Shown: positions 15,297-21,032 of the stretch, piece after piece
How positions within the stretch are numbered: the first letter of the stretch is position 1
Layout: every line of letters starts with the position of its first letter
Origin: a virus
DNA: 24,221 nucleotides
Direction: 5' to 3' (one strand)
Virus record (IMG/VR): IMGVR_UViG_3300024933_000006
Coordinates: 1-24,221 of that record
Program-made: the position numbers and the translations under genes
Notes under the pieces: generated by a model
What the model was told of the DNA's origin: nothing
Seen by the model: the letters and a program-made list of their open reading frames with translations, nothing else
Databases searched by the model: none

Positions 15297-15325
15297 ATGT
15301 ACCACGCAAACCAGCTTGCAGGCAA
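15296..15325 (-). promoter_or_regulatory. Leftward early promoter driving the Cro-like operon
   Basis: On the minus strand: -35 TTGCCT (15325-15320), 18-base spacer, -10 TACATT (15301-15296), each 4 of 6 to consensus. Operator 2 fills the spacer and operator 1 covers the start site, so bound repressor would block it. The start site is about 25 bases before ATG 15266. Confidence 0.6.
15305..15320. promoter_or_regulatory. Left operator 2
   Basis: CGCAAACCAGCTTGCA has the same half-sites as the other operators, with one imperfect position in each half. Its centre is 24 bp from operator 1 and 25 bp from operator 3. It occupies the spacer of the leftward promoter. Confidence 0.8.
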
Positions 15326-15329
15326 CTGG

Positions 15330-15345
15330 CGCAAAATCGTTTGCA
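15330..15345. promoter_or_regulatory. Left operator 3, touching the repressor start codon
   Basis: CGCAAAATCGTTTGCA, with perfect 5-bp inner arms, ends directly before the repressor ATG at 15346. Filling this site should shut off the repressor's own transcription, as OR3 does in lambda. Confidence 0.85.
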
Positions 15346-16122
15346 ATGAAAAAGACGCTTGCTGATCAGGTCAGGGAGTACATCCAGTTCATGGGCAAAG
15401 ACTTCACGCCCGGGAAGCTAGCTTTGGAGGTCGCCAAGCGCCAGCGCGACCTGCCAGAAGGAAAGCGCTGCAAGAGGCAGAACATCGAGCAGCTACTCGA
15501 AAGTGATTTCCGAACTGTTCGCTACATCGCCGCACTTGCTGCAGCAATGGGGACCACGGTGGAGACGCTGGTGGCGGGGGCATTCGTACCGAGCGCGGAT
15601 ACAACGCCAAAGGCACGACTGACGCCCGCCCCCGCCCCGCACGAGGCACCATCAGATGCGTCAGGCGCCCCGCCCGATCTGGTCATCGCAGAGTTCGATA
15701 CCGGCGGCGGCATGGACACCACAGGGCGCCTGCTGCTGGACGATCAGCCAGGCATCATCAAGAGCTGGCGCGTGTCCCATGACTGGCTCCGCCTGAATGT
15801 GCCATCGCACACTGGCATCCGCAATCTCTGCATCGTGACTGGCTTCGGCCCATCCATGCGGCCCATGTTCAACCCTGGAGACCCGCTGCTGGTGGACACA
15901 GGGGTGAAGACGGTTACCCACGAGGGTGTCTATTTCTTCCGCGTAGGGGACGAGGGTTATATCAAAATGATCCAGCGGGTTCCCGACCCCCACGGGGACG
16001 GCGTGATGCTCAACATCATCTCCAAGAACCCTGATTTCCCGCCCTACCCCATGTCGCCCAAGAACCCTCACTTTGAGGTGCTGGGAAAGGTGCTGACCGT
16101 GTGGCGCAGTGAGCAGTATTGA
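15346..16122 (+). CDS. CI-like repressor, HTH plus S24 peptidase domain
   Basis: A 258-residue protein. The N-terminal DNA-binding part spans about 1-78 (LADQVREYIQFMGKDFTPGK, KRQNIEQLLESDFRTVRYIA). A Pro/Ala linker (80-112) joins it to a LexA-like S24 domain with catalytic Ser170 in GFGPSMRPMFNPGD and Lys207 in EGYIKMIQR. It should keep the prophage silent by binding the five operators and self-cleave on RecA activation. The cleavage Ala-Gly is not certain; one A-G lies at 77-78. The frame extends upstream to 15256, but ATG 15346 is chosen because operator 3 ends exactly there. No ribosome site exists, so the message is probably leaderless, as with lambda cI from PRM. Confidence 0.92.
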   Translation: MKKTLADQVREYIQFMGKDFTPGKLALEVAKRQRDLPEGKRCKRQNIEQLLESDFRTVRYIAALAAAMGTTVETLVAGAFVPSADTTPKARLTPAPAPHEAPSDASGAPPDLVIAEFDTGGGMDTTGRLLLDDQPGIIKSWRVSHDWLRLNVPSHTGIRNLCIVTGFGPSMRPMFNPGDPLLVDTGVKTVTHEGVYFFRVGDEGYIKMIQRVPDPHGDGVMLNIISKNPDFPPYPMSPKNPHFEVLGKVLTVWRSEQY

Positions 16123-16137
16123 AGGAACGGAGAAACG

Positions 16138-16557
16138 ATGTCCCTGTTGAGAATGGTCACTGGAGCACTGGACACTGAGGTCAACTCATTCACCAAAATT
16201 CTCCAGCGGAGACGCTCTCCATTGCAGATAGCGCCAAGTGGGTCGGGCCAGGGCCTCCTGTACGGATTTGGCCTCTCTGCAATGGGAAACGCAGCCTCTC
16301 CAGAAGCCGTACTTGCCCGCGTCCTCAAAGAGTGGGTTGGGCTAAAGCAATGGTCTATTGATTCGCAAGTTTCTGTCCTGGAAAGCCGCGTGCTTGGGAA
16401 CAAGTACGTCGCACCAGACGGGATAGCAACCTTGGAGCAATGGCTTCAATGGCGCCTTCCTATCGAGTTCCCGCAGCATCAACTTATCCCTGCAAATGGA
16501 TGGACGTCAGAGTTCTATTCTTGGGCTGTAGCACGCGCGGATGAGCACTTTGCATAG
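16138..16557 (+). CDS. Lysogeny-operon protein of unknown function
   Basis: A 139-residue protein (MSLLRMVTGALDTEVNSFTK; TLEQWLQWRLPIEFPQHQLI; ending AVARADEHFA). It begins 15 bases after the repressor stop with GGAG 5 bases before the ATG, so it is expressed with the repressor in the lysogen. GC is somewhat lower than in the flanking arms. No transmembrane helix or domain is evident. Position suggests a lysogenic-conversion or exclusion role, which is inference only. Confidence 0.68.
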   Translation: MSLLRMVTGALDTEVNSFTKILQRRRSPLQIAPSGSGQGLLYGFGLSAMGNAASPEAVLARVLKEWVGLKQWSIDSQVSVLESRVLGNKYVAPDGIATLEQWLQWRLPIEFPQHQLIPANGWTSEFYSWAVARADEHFA

Positions 16558-16852
16558 TGTCTGGATATGTACGGCCATGGTCTTGGTTGTGGCATCGCCG
16601 TGGAGTGCGGAAGCCAAGATTCCTCGCGACCGCGCCCAGGTGCGCGCCTTCCGAGCAGAACAACCCTGCCCCTCCACGGGCCGCACGCGCGGCGCCTGCC
16701 CGGGCTGGCACGTTGATCATGTGACCGCGCTGTGCGCTGGCGGGGCCGACCACCCCAGCAACATGCAGTGGATCACACGAGAGGACCACCGGTTCAAGAC
16801 TCTGGTGGATGTGAGGGAATGCCGGAAGGACCGGCGGAAAGGAATTCGATGA
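16541..16852 (+). CDS. Exported HNH-like endonuclease
   Basis: A 103-residue protein with an N-terminal signal peptide, SVWICTAMVLVVASPWSAEA, cut predicted after AEA (about residue 25). The mature part KIPRDRAQVRAFRAEQPCPS leads into ACPGWHVDHVTALCAGGADH and PSNMQWITREDHRFK: an HNH core with HVDHV, G-G-AD-H-P-SN-MQW and DH-x-x-K. Cysteines at about 43 and 53, and near the end, may bridge in the periplasm. Start 16541 overlaps the previous gene by 17 bases and lacks a clear ribosome site. An exported nuclease made by the lysogen could attack incoming DNA; this role is inferred. Confidence 0.8.
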   Translation: MSTLHSVWICTAMVLVVASPWSAEAKIPRDRAQVRAFRAEQPCPSTGRTRGACPGWHVDHVTALCAGGADHPSNMQWITREDHRFKTLVDVRECRKDRRKGIR

Positions 16853-17166
16853 GCACTTGGTACAAACTCGATCTGGGAAACGGGGCCGCAGCTTTTACGC
16901 CAACACGCAGAATTCAAGAGTCCTTCACGGCGCTACAGATTGCCCATGGCGTACCAAGACCAGAGTGGGCGCTGTTCTCGCGATATGACCTGCGCGCAGA
17001 CAATGTGGAGATGTACTTCACACCCGCAACCACCCCGCTTGCGCTCCAGCTTGGAGCTACACCATGCGACAAGCCAACTCACAACGATTTCAGTCTTGGC
17101 CTACTTTGCGGGGAGGCTGACGGATTGCTTTATCACTTCCCCGATCATCCGCGCATGCGCAGCTAG
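16849..17166 (+). CDS. Conserved-looking protein of unknown function, last gene of the lysogeny operon
   Basis: A 105-residue protein starting MSTWYKLDLGNGAAAFTPTR, with the middle WALFSRYDLRADNVEMYFTP and end DFSLGLLCGEADGLLYHFPD. Start 16849 has AAAGGA 5 bases upstream and overlaps the HNH stop as ATGA. I recall proteins of the same shape (MSTWYKLDLGDG, FSRYDL, YFSP, CEKPS) next to similar HNH genes in other proteobacteria, so the pair may work together; this is from memory. Its 3' end overlaps the oppositely oriented gene 17101-17283 by 66 bases. Confidence 0.75.
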   Translation: MSTWYKLDLGNGAAAFTPTRRIQESFTALQIAHGVPRPEWALFSRYDLRADNVEMYFTPATTPLALQLGATPCDKPTHNDFSLGLLCGEADGLLYHFPDHPRMRS

Positions 17167-17283
17167 CGCGAAGTTGGACACGATCGTGCCCGCAGGGAAT
17201 CCCTCGGTCCTGCCATCCAGGTAGAGACGCCAGACATTCCCATCAGGGCCGCGCAGCTCGAATAGAAGTTCGTCACCCTGCAT
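17101..17283 (-). CDS. Small phage protein, convergent with the lysogeny operon
   Basis: A 60-residue protein: MQGDELLFELRGPDGNVWRL, YLDGRTEGFPAGTIVSNFAL, then a helical tail. The core F-E-L-x-x-PDG-x-VWRLY-x-DGR-x-EGFP-x-GT is a compact beta-rich pattern that I associate with small phage proteins. ATG 17283 has GGAG 5 bases upstream. The frame continues to 17457 but crosses the operators, so the short form is preferred. It would be transcribed leftward from the 17358-17420 region and is therefore probably repressor-controlled. The 66-base overlap with 16849-17166 leaves some doubt. Confidence 0.55.
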   Translation of the reverse strand: MQGDELLFELRGPDGNVWRLYLDGRTEGFPAGTIVSNFALAAHARMIGEVIKQSVSLPAK

Positions 17284-17294
17284 CACTACTCCAT

Positions 17295-17316
17295 ACCGCC
17301 CTTGAGGCGGTTTTTT
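17295..17316 (+). terminator. Rho-independent terminator of the repressor operon
   Basis: ACCGCC-CTTGA-GGCGGT followed by a run of Ts (17311-17316). It isolates the lysogeny transcript from the rightward lytic promoter 70 bases further on. Confidence 0.9.
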
Positions 17317-17357
17317 GTTGCCCGCCCGGATTGGGCGTGGGGGCAGTTTACCGTTAA

Positions 17358-17373
17358 TGCAAACTATCTTGCA
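17358..17373. promoter_or_regulatory. Right operator 1
   Basis: TGCAAACTATCTTGCA matches the left operators with one imperfect position. It lies upstream of the rightward -35 and over a possible leftward promoter (TTGCAA at 17374-17369, 18-base spacer, TAAACT at 17350-17345) for the gene 17101-17283. Confidence 0.8.
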
Positions 17374-17381
17374 AAAAACTC

Positions 17382-17410
17382 TTGCTCTATTGCAAACTTG
17401 TTTGCATAAT
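17382..17410 (+). promoter_or_regulatory. Rightward promoter of the structured-RNA and recombination arm
   Basis: -35 TTGCTC (17382-17387), 17-base spacer, -10 CATAAT (17405-17410; 5 of 6 to consensus). Right operator 2 fills the spacer up to the -10, so repressor should silence it. The predicted start is near 17417, about 1,040 bases before the first convincing gene. Confidence 0.72.
17391..17406. promoter_or_regulatory. Right operator 2
   Basis: TGCAAACTTGTTTGCA is a perfect 6-4-6 palindrome between -35 and -10. Its centre is 33 bp from right operator 1, close to three helical turns. Together with the left cluster it makes five sites for one repressor. Confidence 0.87.
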
Positions 17411-17416
17411 TCATCC

Positions 17417-18457
17417 ATCGCACCAACAACGCGAAACGAACCGGCCCAGACGCACACAGGGCCACGCCGACCGGAGACGCGAGGGGTTCCAGGCCAGATG
17501 GCTGCAGCAAGTTGGAGGCGATGGGGTCAATCCATCGAGAGCAGCCCTCCACGTTCATGCAGCCAGGCACGGCTGGGTAAACGCAGGGCCTCCGCGGGCG
17601 GTAGCGGACAAGAAAAGATCGTCGGTCGCTCAAGTCAGTAGCGCTCTGCCCCCGGATGGGATCGGCAACGCGAACATCAACCAGCCACGCGAAATCCATC
17701 CGCTGGGATCTGTACGGCGGTGAGGCAAACAGGGAGGCCAAGAACAGAAACGACCAGCGCGCAAGCGCTGACAGCTCGGAAAGACACGAGCACGAGAGGA
17801 CAGAAGGCGGCTACCTGCTGCCGGGGTGATGCCCGGTTGCAATGCGCGAGGCTGCCACAGGGGTGCGCTCATGGAGCGGGCGCGCAGAGGGCCGAAGGCC
17901 AGACCAGCCCCTAGGCCGACTGACGATCAATCAGTTGGCCGCCTTCTGTCCTCTCCGATGCCCTCTCACGAGGGCCATCACGCATGCAGGCTTGAAGGGA
18001 TGAGAACGCGCGATTCAGTTCGTTGCCCAACACGCCCGCTACTGAGCCTGCAGCCGTGATGGCGAAACACCTCTCGGCACTGTCATCGAGCAGTGAACCG
18101 AAGAAGCCGGAGTTGGTGGCCCGGCAGCCATCTTCAATTCGCCCTTGTTCACAGGGGCTATGCAGAGTAGCGAACGCGGCTTTCTGCTGACGAATGTAGC
18201 CCGGAAGGGTGAGCGCGACCACCCCGGGAGAGCAGCGGGGACATTTTCGGGGCGGCAACTGCAGTCGCCATGCGCTGGTCGGGGCCGCATACCTCGTAAG
18301 AGACCACACACATACCAGCGATAGCGTTTCCAGTGCGGGGTTTGTCCTTTCCACCGCAGCCGCCCCACCCCCCTCTCCCATACCAACACACATCAGTGCT
18401 TGCCTCGCGGGTCGGGGCATGGGCTGACGATGTTGTCAGGCACTTAGCAGTACCACC
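17417..18457 (+). ncRNA. Candidate large structured non-coding RNA
   Basis: About 1,040 bases with no gene I can support, directly behind an operator-controlled promoter. Complementary arms are dense. Hairpins: 17519-17524/17532-17537, 17756-17769 (GCAA tetraloop), 17821-17825/17832-17836, 17890-17893/17897-17900, 17914-17923/17931-17940 (one G-U), 17960-17965/17970-17975, 18078-18082/18091-18095, 18162-18166/18183-18187 and 18424-18428/18435-18439. Long-range helices: 17794-17811 with 17938-17955 (18 bp, perfect), and 17976-17982 plus 17985-17992 with 18045-18052 plus 18055-18061 (15 bp around a 2x2 internal loop). A nested domain pairs 18193-18197 with 18241-18245, enclosing two further stems. 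Size and phage location recall GOLLD and ROOL RNAs, but I recognise no family consensus. The 3' end is uncertain, with no T-run terminator before the next gene. Confidence 0.6.
17794..17955. repeat. 18-bp perfect inverted repeat closing a central RNA domain
   Basis: The arm at 17794-17811 (GAGAGGACAGAAGGCGGC) is exactly complementary to 17938-17955, with 126 bases between. The enclosed part holds at least three further hairpins. The last three pairs compete with the adjacent 17914-17940 hairpin, so either the helix is 15 bp or the two alternate. Confidence 0.9.
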
Positions 18458-19105
18458 ATGGGAACCGACATCCACGGCGTTTTTCAGCGCCACGACGCCA
18501 CCACGGGAATGTGGCAAGACATCCCCAGCAACTACGAGCAGGACCGCCACTACCAGCTCTTCGCGGTGCTGGCCGATGTGCGCAATGGCACGGGCTTCGC
18601 TGGCGTCAAGACGGGCGATGCCGTGACACCCATCGCCGAGCCGCGCAGCTACCCCGAAGGCTTCGAGGTGGACGATGGCGATGACTACCACCCGATTGCC
18701 GCGCTGGAGCACATGGACCCGCGCCGTCGCAAGTACCACGACGAGAGTGAAAAACTCGTAGTCTGGATGGGCGATCACTCGCATTCCTGGCTTGCGGCCG
18801 AGGAAATGTTGGCGTGGTTCAAGAGCGCTCCGGTCGTCGTGAAGACTGGCATCGTGGGCCGCGAAATCTACGAGCAGTGGGACCGCAAGGGCGCCCCCCG
18901 GAGCTACTGCGGCGGCATTTCTGGCCCCGGCGTTGTCATCGTCCACGACAACGAGCACGAGCGCAATGCGATCCCGAACTGGACCCACATCCGCTGCGAG
19001 TGGGACAGCCCGTTGCGCGCCGAACTTGCCTACTTCTTTGACGAGGTGGCGCGCCTGCAGGCCGAGCACGGGCAGGTGCGTTTCGTCTTCGGCTTCGATT
19101 CCTGA
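18458..19105 (+). CDS. Conserved phage protein of unknown function (GTDIH type)
   Basis: A 215-residue acidic protein beginning MGTDIHGVFQRHDATTGMWQ, then NYEQDRHYQLFAVLADVRNG, EPRSYPEGFEVDDGDDYHPI and DHSHSWLAAEEMLAWFKSAP, ending VRFVFGFDS. The G-T-D-I-H start, R-x-Y-x-x-F-A-x-L-A-x-V-R-N and SWL motifs are typical of a phage protein group with no assigned function. The N-terminal D-x-H and later H/D clusters could bind metal, which is speculation. No ribosome site precedes ATG 18458; translation may depend on the structured leader. It is the first protein gene of the rightward arm. Confidence 0.82.
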   Translation: MGTDIHGVFQRHDATTGMWQDIPSNYEQDRHYQLFAVLADVRNGTGFAGVKTGDAVTPIAEPRSYPEGFEVDDGDDYHPIAALEHMDPRRRKYHDESEKLVVWMGDHSHSWLAAEEMLAWFKSAPVVVKTGIVGREIYEQWDRKGAPRSYCGGISGPGVVIVHDNEHERNAIPNWTHIRCEWDSPLRAELAYFFDEVARLQAEHGQVRFVFGFDS

Positions 19106-19115
19106 CAACACCAGT

Positions 19116-19140
19116 GCATGCCCTGCGCGCCAGGGCATGC
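19116..19140 (+). other. 10-bp perfect stem-loop between cistrons
   Basis: Arms 19116-19125 (GCATGCCCTG) and 19131-19140 are exactly complementary around CGCGC. There is no T-run, so a terminator is unlikely; it may protect or process the message between 18458-19105 and the lipoprotein gene. Confidence 0.6.
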
Positions 19141-19187
19141 GCGGGGCTTGTCGCCGCCTGCCCCAGCGGCATTTCTCAAGGAACACC

Positions 19188-19607
19188 ATGAAATTCACCC
19201 TCATCGCCGCCGTGCTCGCCGCGGCTGCCATGGCCGCGTGCGGCGGCAAAGACGTTGCCCCGCCCGACCGCATGGAGGAAGCCCGCCAGACGGCCAAGGC
19301 CAACGCCGAGTTCAACGCCGCGCTTTACAAGGCGCAGAACCCGCGCTTCACCTCGGATTTCGCCATCGTCAGCCGCAGCGACGACGCGCAAAACCCCGCA
19401 TGCCCCCAGGGCGACGGCTGGGCCGAGCTGTCGATCATGCGCGTTGAAGGCAAGCAGGTGGACAAGACGGTCCTCATGTGCTCCACCTACTCGGCCAGCG
19501 TGGGCTGCTACCGCAAGGACGATTTCGACAAGAACACGAATCTCGCCAAGCAGAACGGCAGTTGCAGCCCCCAGGTGCCCTACCCGCTGCCCCGGATCGC
19601 CAAGTAG
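19188..19607 (+). CDS. Small phage lipoprotein
   Basis: A 139-residue protein with a lipoprotein signal: MKFTLIAAVLAAAAMAACGG, lipobox MAAC, so lipidation at Cys18 and membrane anchoring are predicted. The mature part has EARQTAKANAEFNAALYKAQ, SDFAIVSRSDDAQNPACPQG and several cysteines (near CPQG, VLMCST, VGCYR, GSCSP) that could form two disulfides. Start 19188 has AAGGA 5 bases upstream. Lipoproteins in phage early operons often act in exclusion or lysis; which applies here is not known. The frame upstream to 18933 is a shadow. Confidence 0.75.
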   Translation: MKFTLIAAVLAAAAMAACGGKDVAPPDRMEEARQTAKANAEFNAALYKAQNPRFTSDFAIVSRSDDAQNPACPQGDGWAELSIMRVEGKQVDKTVLMCSTYSASVGCYRKDDFDKNTNLAKQNGSCSPQVPYPLPRIAK

Positions 19608-19610
19608 GCC

Positions 19611-19721
19611 ATGGCCATCCTCACCGGCCTCGTCGGCGCCGGCCTGCTGGCCTGGACTGCCGGCACCTGCTACGCGGCCTACCGCCTGGGCCGCTGGGCC
19701 GAGCGCCGCGCCTCGAAGTGA
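19611..19721 (+). CDS. 36-residue single-helix membrane protein
   Basis: MAILTGLVGAGLLAWTAGTC continues as YAAYRLGRWAERRASK: one hydrophobic helix (3-24) and a basic tail that should stay in the cytoplasm. It starts 3 bases after the lipoprotein stop, with only a weak AGG upstream, so translational coupling is likely. Too short to be certain. Confidence 0.5.
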   Translation: MAILTGLVGAGLLAWTAGTCYAAYRLGRWAERRASK

Positions 19722-19860
19722 CAGCACCAGCAAGAGCCCCGCGCGCGGGGTTCTGACGGGCTTTGTCCCGCATCTTTCCGCCGCGCCAGGGCGCCTTCTC
19801 CTCCCTCCCCTCTCTTCTTCCCCTGGCAGGCCCTGACGGGCAGCGGTTTTCTTTTCCCAC

Positions 19861-19884
19861 AGCCCTCCCCCGCGAGGGCTTTTT
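19861..19884 (+). terminator. Rho-independent terminator before the inserted HNH-type gene
   Basis: AGCCCTC and GAGGGCT arms around a 6-base loop, followed by Ts to 19884. It would end or attenuate the rightward transcript after the small membrane protein, ahead of the endonuclease and recombination genes, so antitermination or read-through is needed for the latter. Confidence 0.82.
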
Positions 19885-19904
19885 CACGTCCACAGGAGAC
19901 ATCC

Positions 19905-20351
19905 ATGGCAGCGAAGACGACGCACGGAATGTCCAAATCACGGGCATTTGTGACTTGGCACAGCATGGTGAACAGATGCCATCAACCCAACTGCAAAACC
20001 TACCGCGGGTATGGCAGCAAAGGCCTCTCCGTGTGCGACCGGTGGCGATTTTCCTTTGAAAACTTTCTGGCCGACATGGGGGAGCCCCCAGACGGATGTT
20101 CGATTGATCGCATCGACAACGCTCTTGGCTATCAGCCAGATAACTGCCGGTGGGCAACAAGGCGAGAGCAGCAGATGAACCGCCACAACACGGTTTTCCT
20201 AACTCTGGGAGAGCACGTTAAGGCGCTGGTTACGTGGGCAGACGAACTCGGAATAAGCCCCATCACCATTGCCACACGCCTCCATCGTGGCTGGTCACAT
20301 GAGCGAGCGCTGACAACCCCAGTAGCGAAGAAAGGCAAAAGCCATGAATGA
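19905..20351 (+). CDS. HNH-type phage endonuclease
   Basis: A 148-residue protein with SRAFVTWHSMVNRCHQPNCK, YRGYGSKGLSVCDRWRFSFE, NFLADMGEPPDGCSIDRIDN and YQPDNCRWATRREQQMNRH: the S-x-x-W-x-x-M-x-x-RC, Y-x-x-YG-x-x-G-x-x-VC-x-RW, SIDRIDN, CRWAT-x-x-EQ series common in phage free-standing endonucleases. The cysteines probably hold zinc and the DRID/N residues form the active site. The C-terminus (100-140) has a helix-turn-helix-like repeat (WADELGISPITIATRLHRGW). Start 19905 has AGGAG 6 bases upstream. Lower GC and a terminator just ahead suggest a mobile insertion into the operon. Confidence 0.87.
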   Translation: MAAKTTHGMSKSRAFVTWHSMVNRCHQPNCKTYRGYGSKGLSVCDRWRFSFENFLADMGEPPDGCSIDRIDNALGYQPDNCRWATRREQQMNRHNTVFLTLGEHVKALVTWADELGISPITIATRLHRGWSHERALTTPVAKKGKSHE

Positions 20352-20727
20352 CCACATCCACCCAACCATGCAACAGGCCCTGGCAGGCATCGTGCCGCCA
20401 GGCTTTCGCAGCGCCCCGGTGATGCACGCCACGCAGCACCTGCAGTCCATCAATGAGGCCCAGCGCGCAGCGCTGGCCAGCTTCGACGCTCCACGCTGCC
20501 CCGCCGGTCAGTTCCTGCACGTCCACAAGCACCCCACGCTGGGTGCGCTGGACTGCCACCTGGAGTGGGAGGACGCGGCACCCGAATGCGGCTGGGCCGA
20601 ACAGGTCACGCTGTGTGCCGCCTACATGTGCGGTCGGGACATCTATGGCCGCCTCACGCCCTCCGAGGTGGAGGCAATCGAAATCGAAGCCACGCGCCAG
20701 CCCAAGCAGGCTGTTGAACCAGCATGA
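20344..20727 (+). CDS. Phage protein of unknown function
   Basis: A 127-residue acidic protein (MNDHIHPTMQQALAGIVPPG; WEDAAPECGWAEQVTLCAAY; LTPSEVEAIEIEATRQ). It overlaps the endonuclease gene by 8 bases with AAAGG upstream, and shares ATGA with the next start. The high GC contrasts with the inserted gene before it. No domain is recognised. Confidence 0.68.
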   Translation: MNDHIHPTMQQALAGIVPPGFRSAPVMHATQHLQSINEAQRAALASFDAPRCPAGQFLHVHKHPTLGALDCHLEWEDAAPECGWAEQVTLCAAYMCGRDIYGRLTPSEVEAIEIEATRQPKQAVEPA

Positions 20728-21032
20728 GCAAGAAACATACGCCTGGACCGTGGGCAATGCACCCAACTGCGACACACCCCGCAGTTCGCTCCGTTGGGAC
20801 GCCAGAGATTGGGCCGCGCCGAATCTGCACTGTTGGAACCATGAACGGCAACCCCGTTGATAAAGCGAACGCCCGCCTTATTTCCGCTGCGCCTGATCTG
20901 CTGGATGCGCTGCAACGCGCCGTCAGCAGCTACGGCGCGCCCGGTGGGCCGTGGAATGTCCCTTCCGAACCCGGGAGCTGGCTGGAACGCGCCCAGGCCG
21001 CCATCACGAAAGCAACCGGAGAACCCGCATGA
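20724..21032 (+). CDS. Small HTPGPW-type phage protein
   Basis: A 102-residue protein with KHTPGPWAMHPTATHPAVRS near the start and KANARLISAAPDLLDALQRA in the middle. The pairing of H-T-P-G-P-W with A-N-A-R-L-I-x-A-A-P-D-L-L-x-A-L is a very frequent small-protein signature in phages of Proteobacteria; its function is unknown. It is coupled by ATGA at both ends. Confidence 0.82.
   Translation: MSKKHTPGPWAMHPTATHPAVRSVGTPEIGPRRICTVGTMNGNPVDKANARLISAAPDLLDALQRAVSSYGAPGGPWNVPSEPGSWLERAQAAITKATGEPA

Noticed and set aside
17315-17723. Plus-strand open frames of 108-113 codons at the start of the leader
   Set aside because: They cross the promoter and operators, lack ribosome sites and have no conserved-looking core.
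17911-18420. 169-codon minus-strand open frame within the structured region
   Set aside because: No ribosome site, no recognisable motif, cysteine-rich and irregular composition. The palindromic helices explain the sequence better. It remains the main coding alternative to the RNA reading.
17417-18457. Naming the structured region as GOLLD, ROOL, HEARO or RNase P RNA
   Set aside because: Size and context are suggestive for GOLLD/ROOL, but I could not match any family consensus by eye. The conserved RNase P blocks are absent.
18158-19315. 385-codon minus-strand open frame
   Set aside because: Mostly antisense to the GTDIH-type gene, with low-complexity Val/Ala/Arg composition.
19737-19750. 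GC-only hairpin CCCCGCGCGCGGGG as a terminator
   Set aside because: Followed by TTCTG rather than a T-run. The clear terminator is at 19861-19884.
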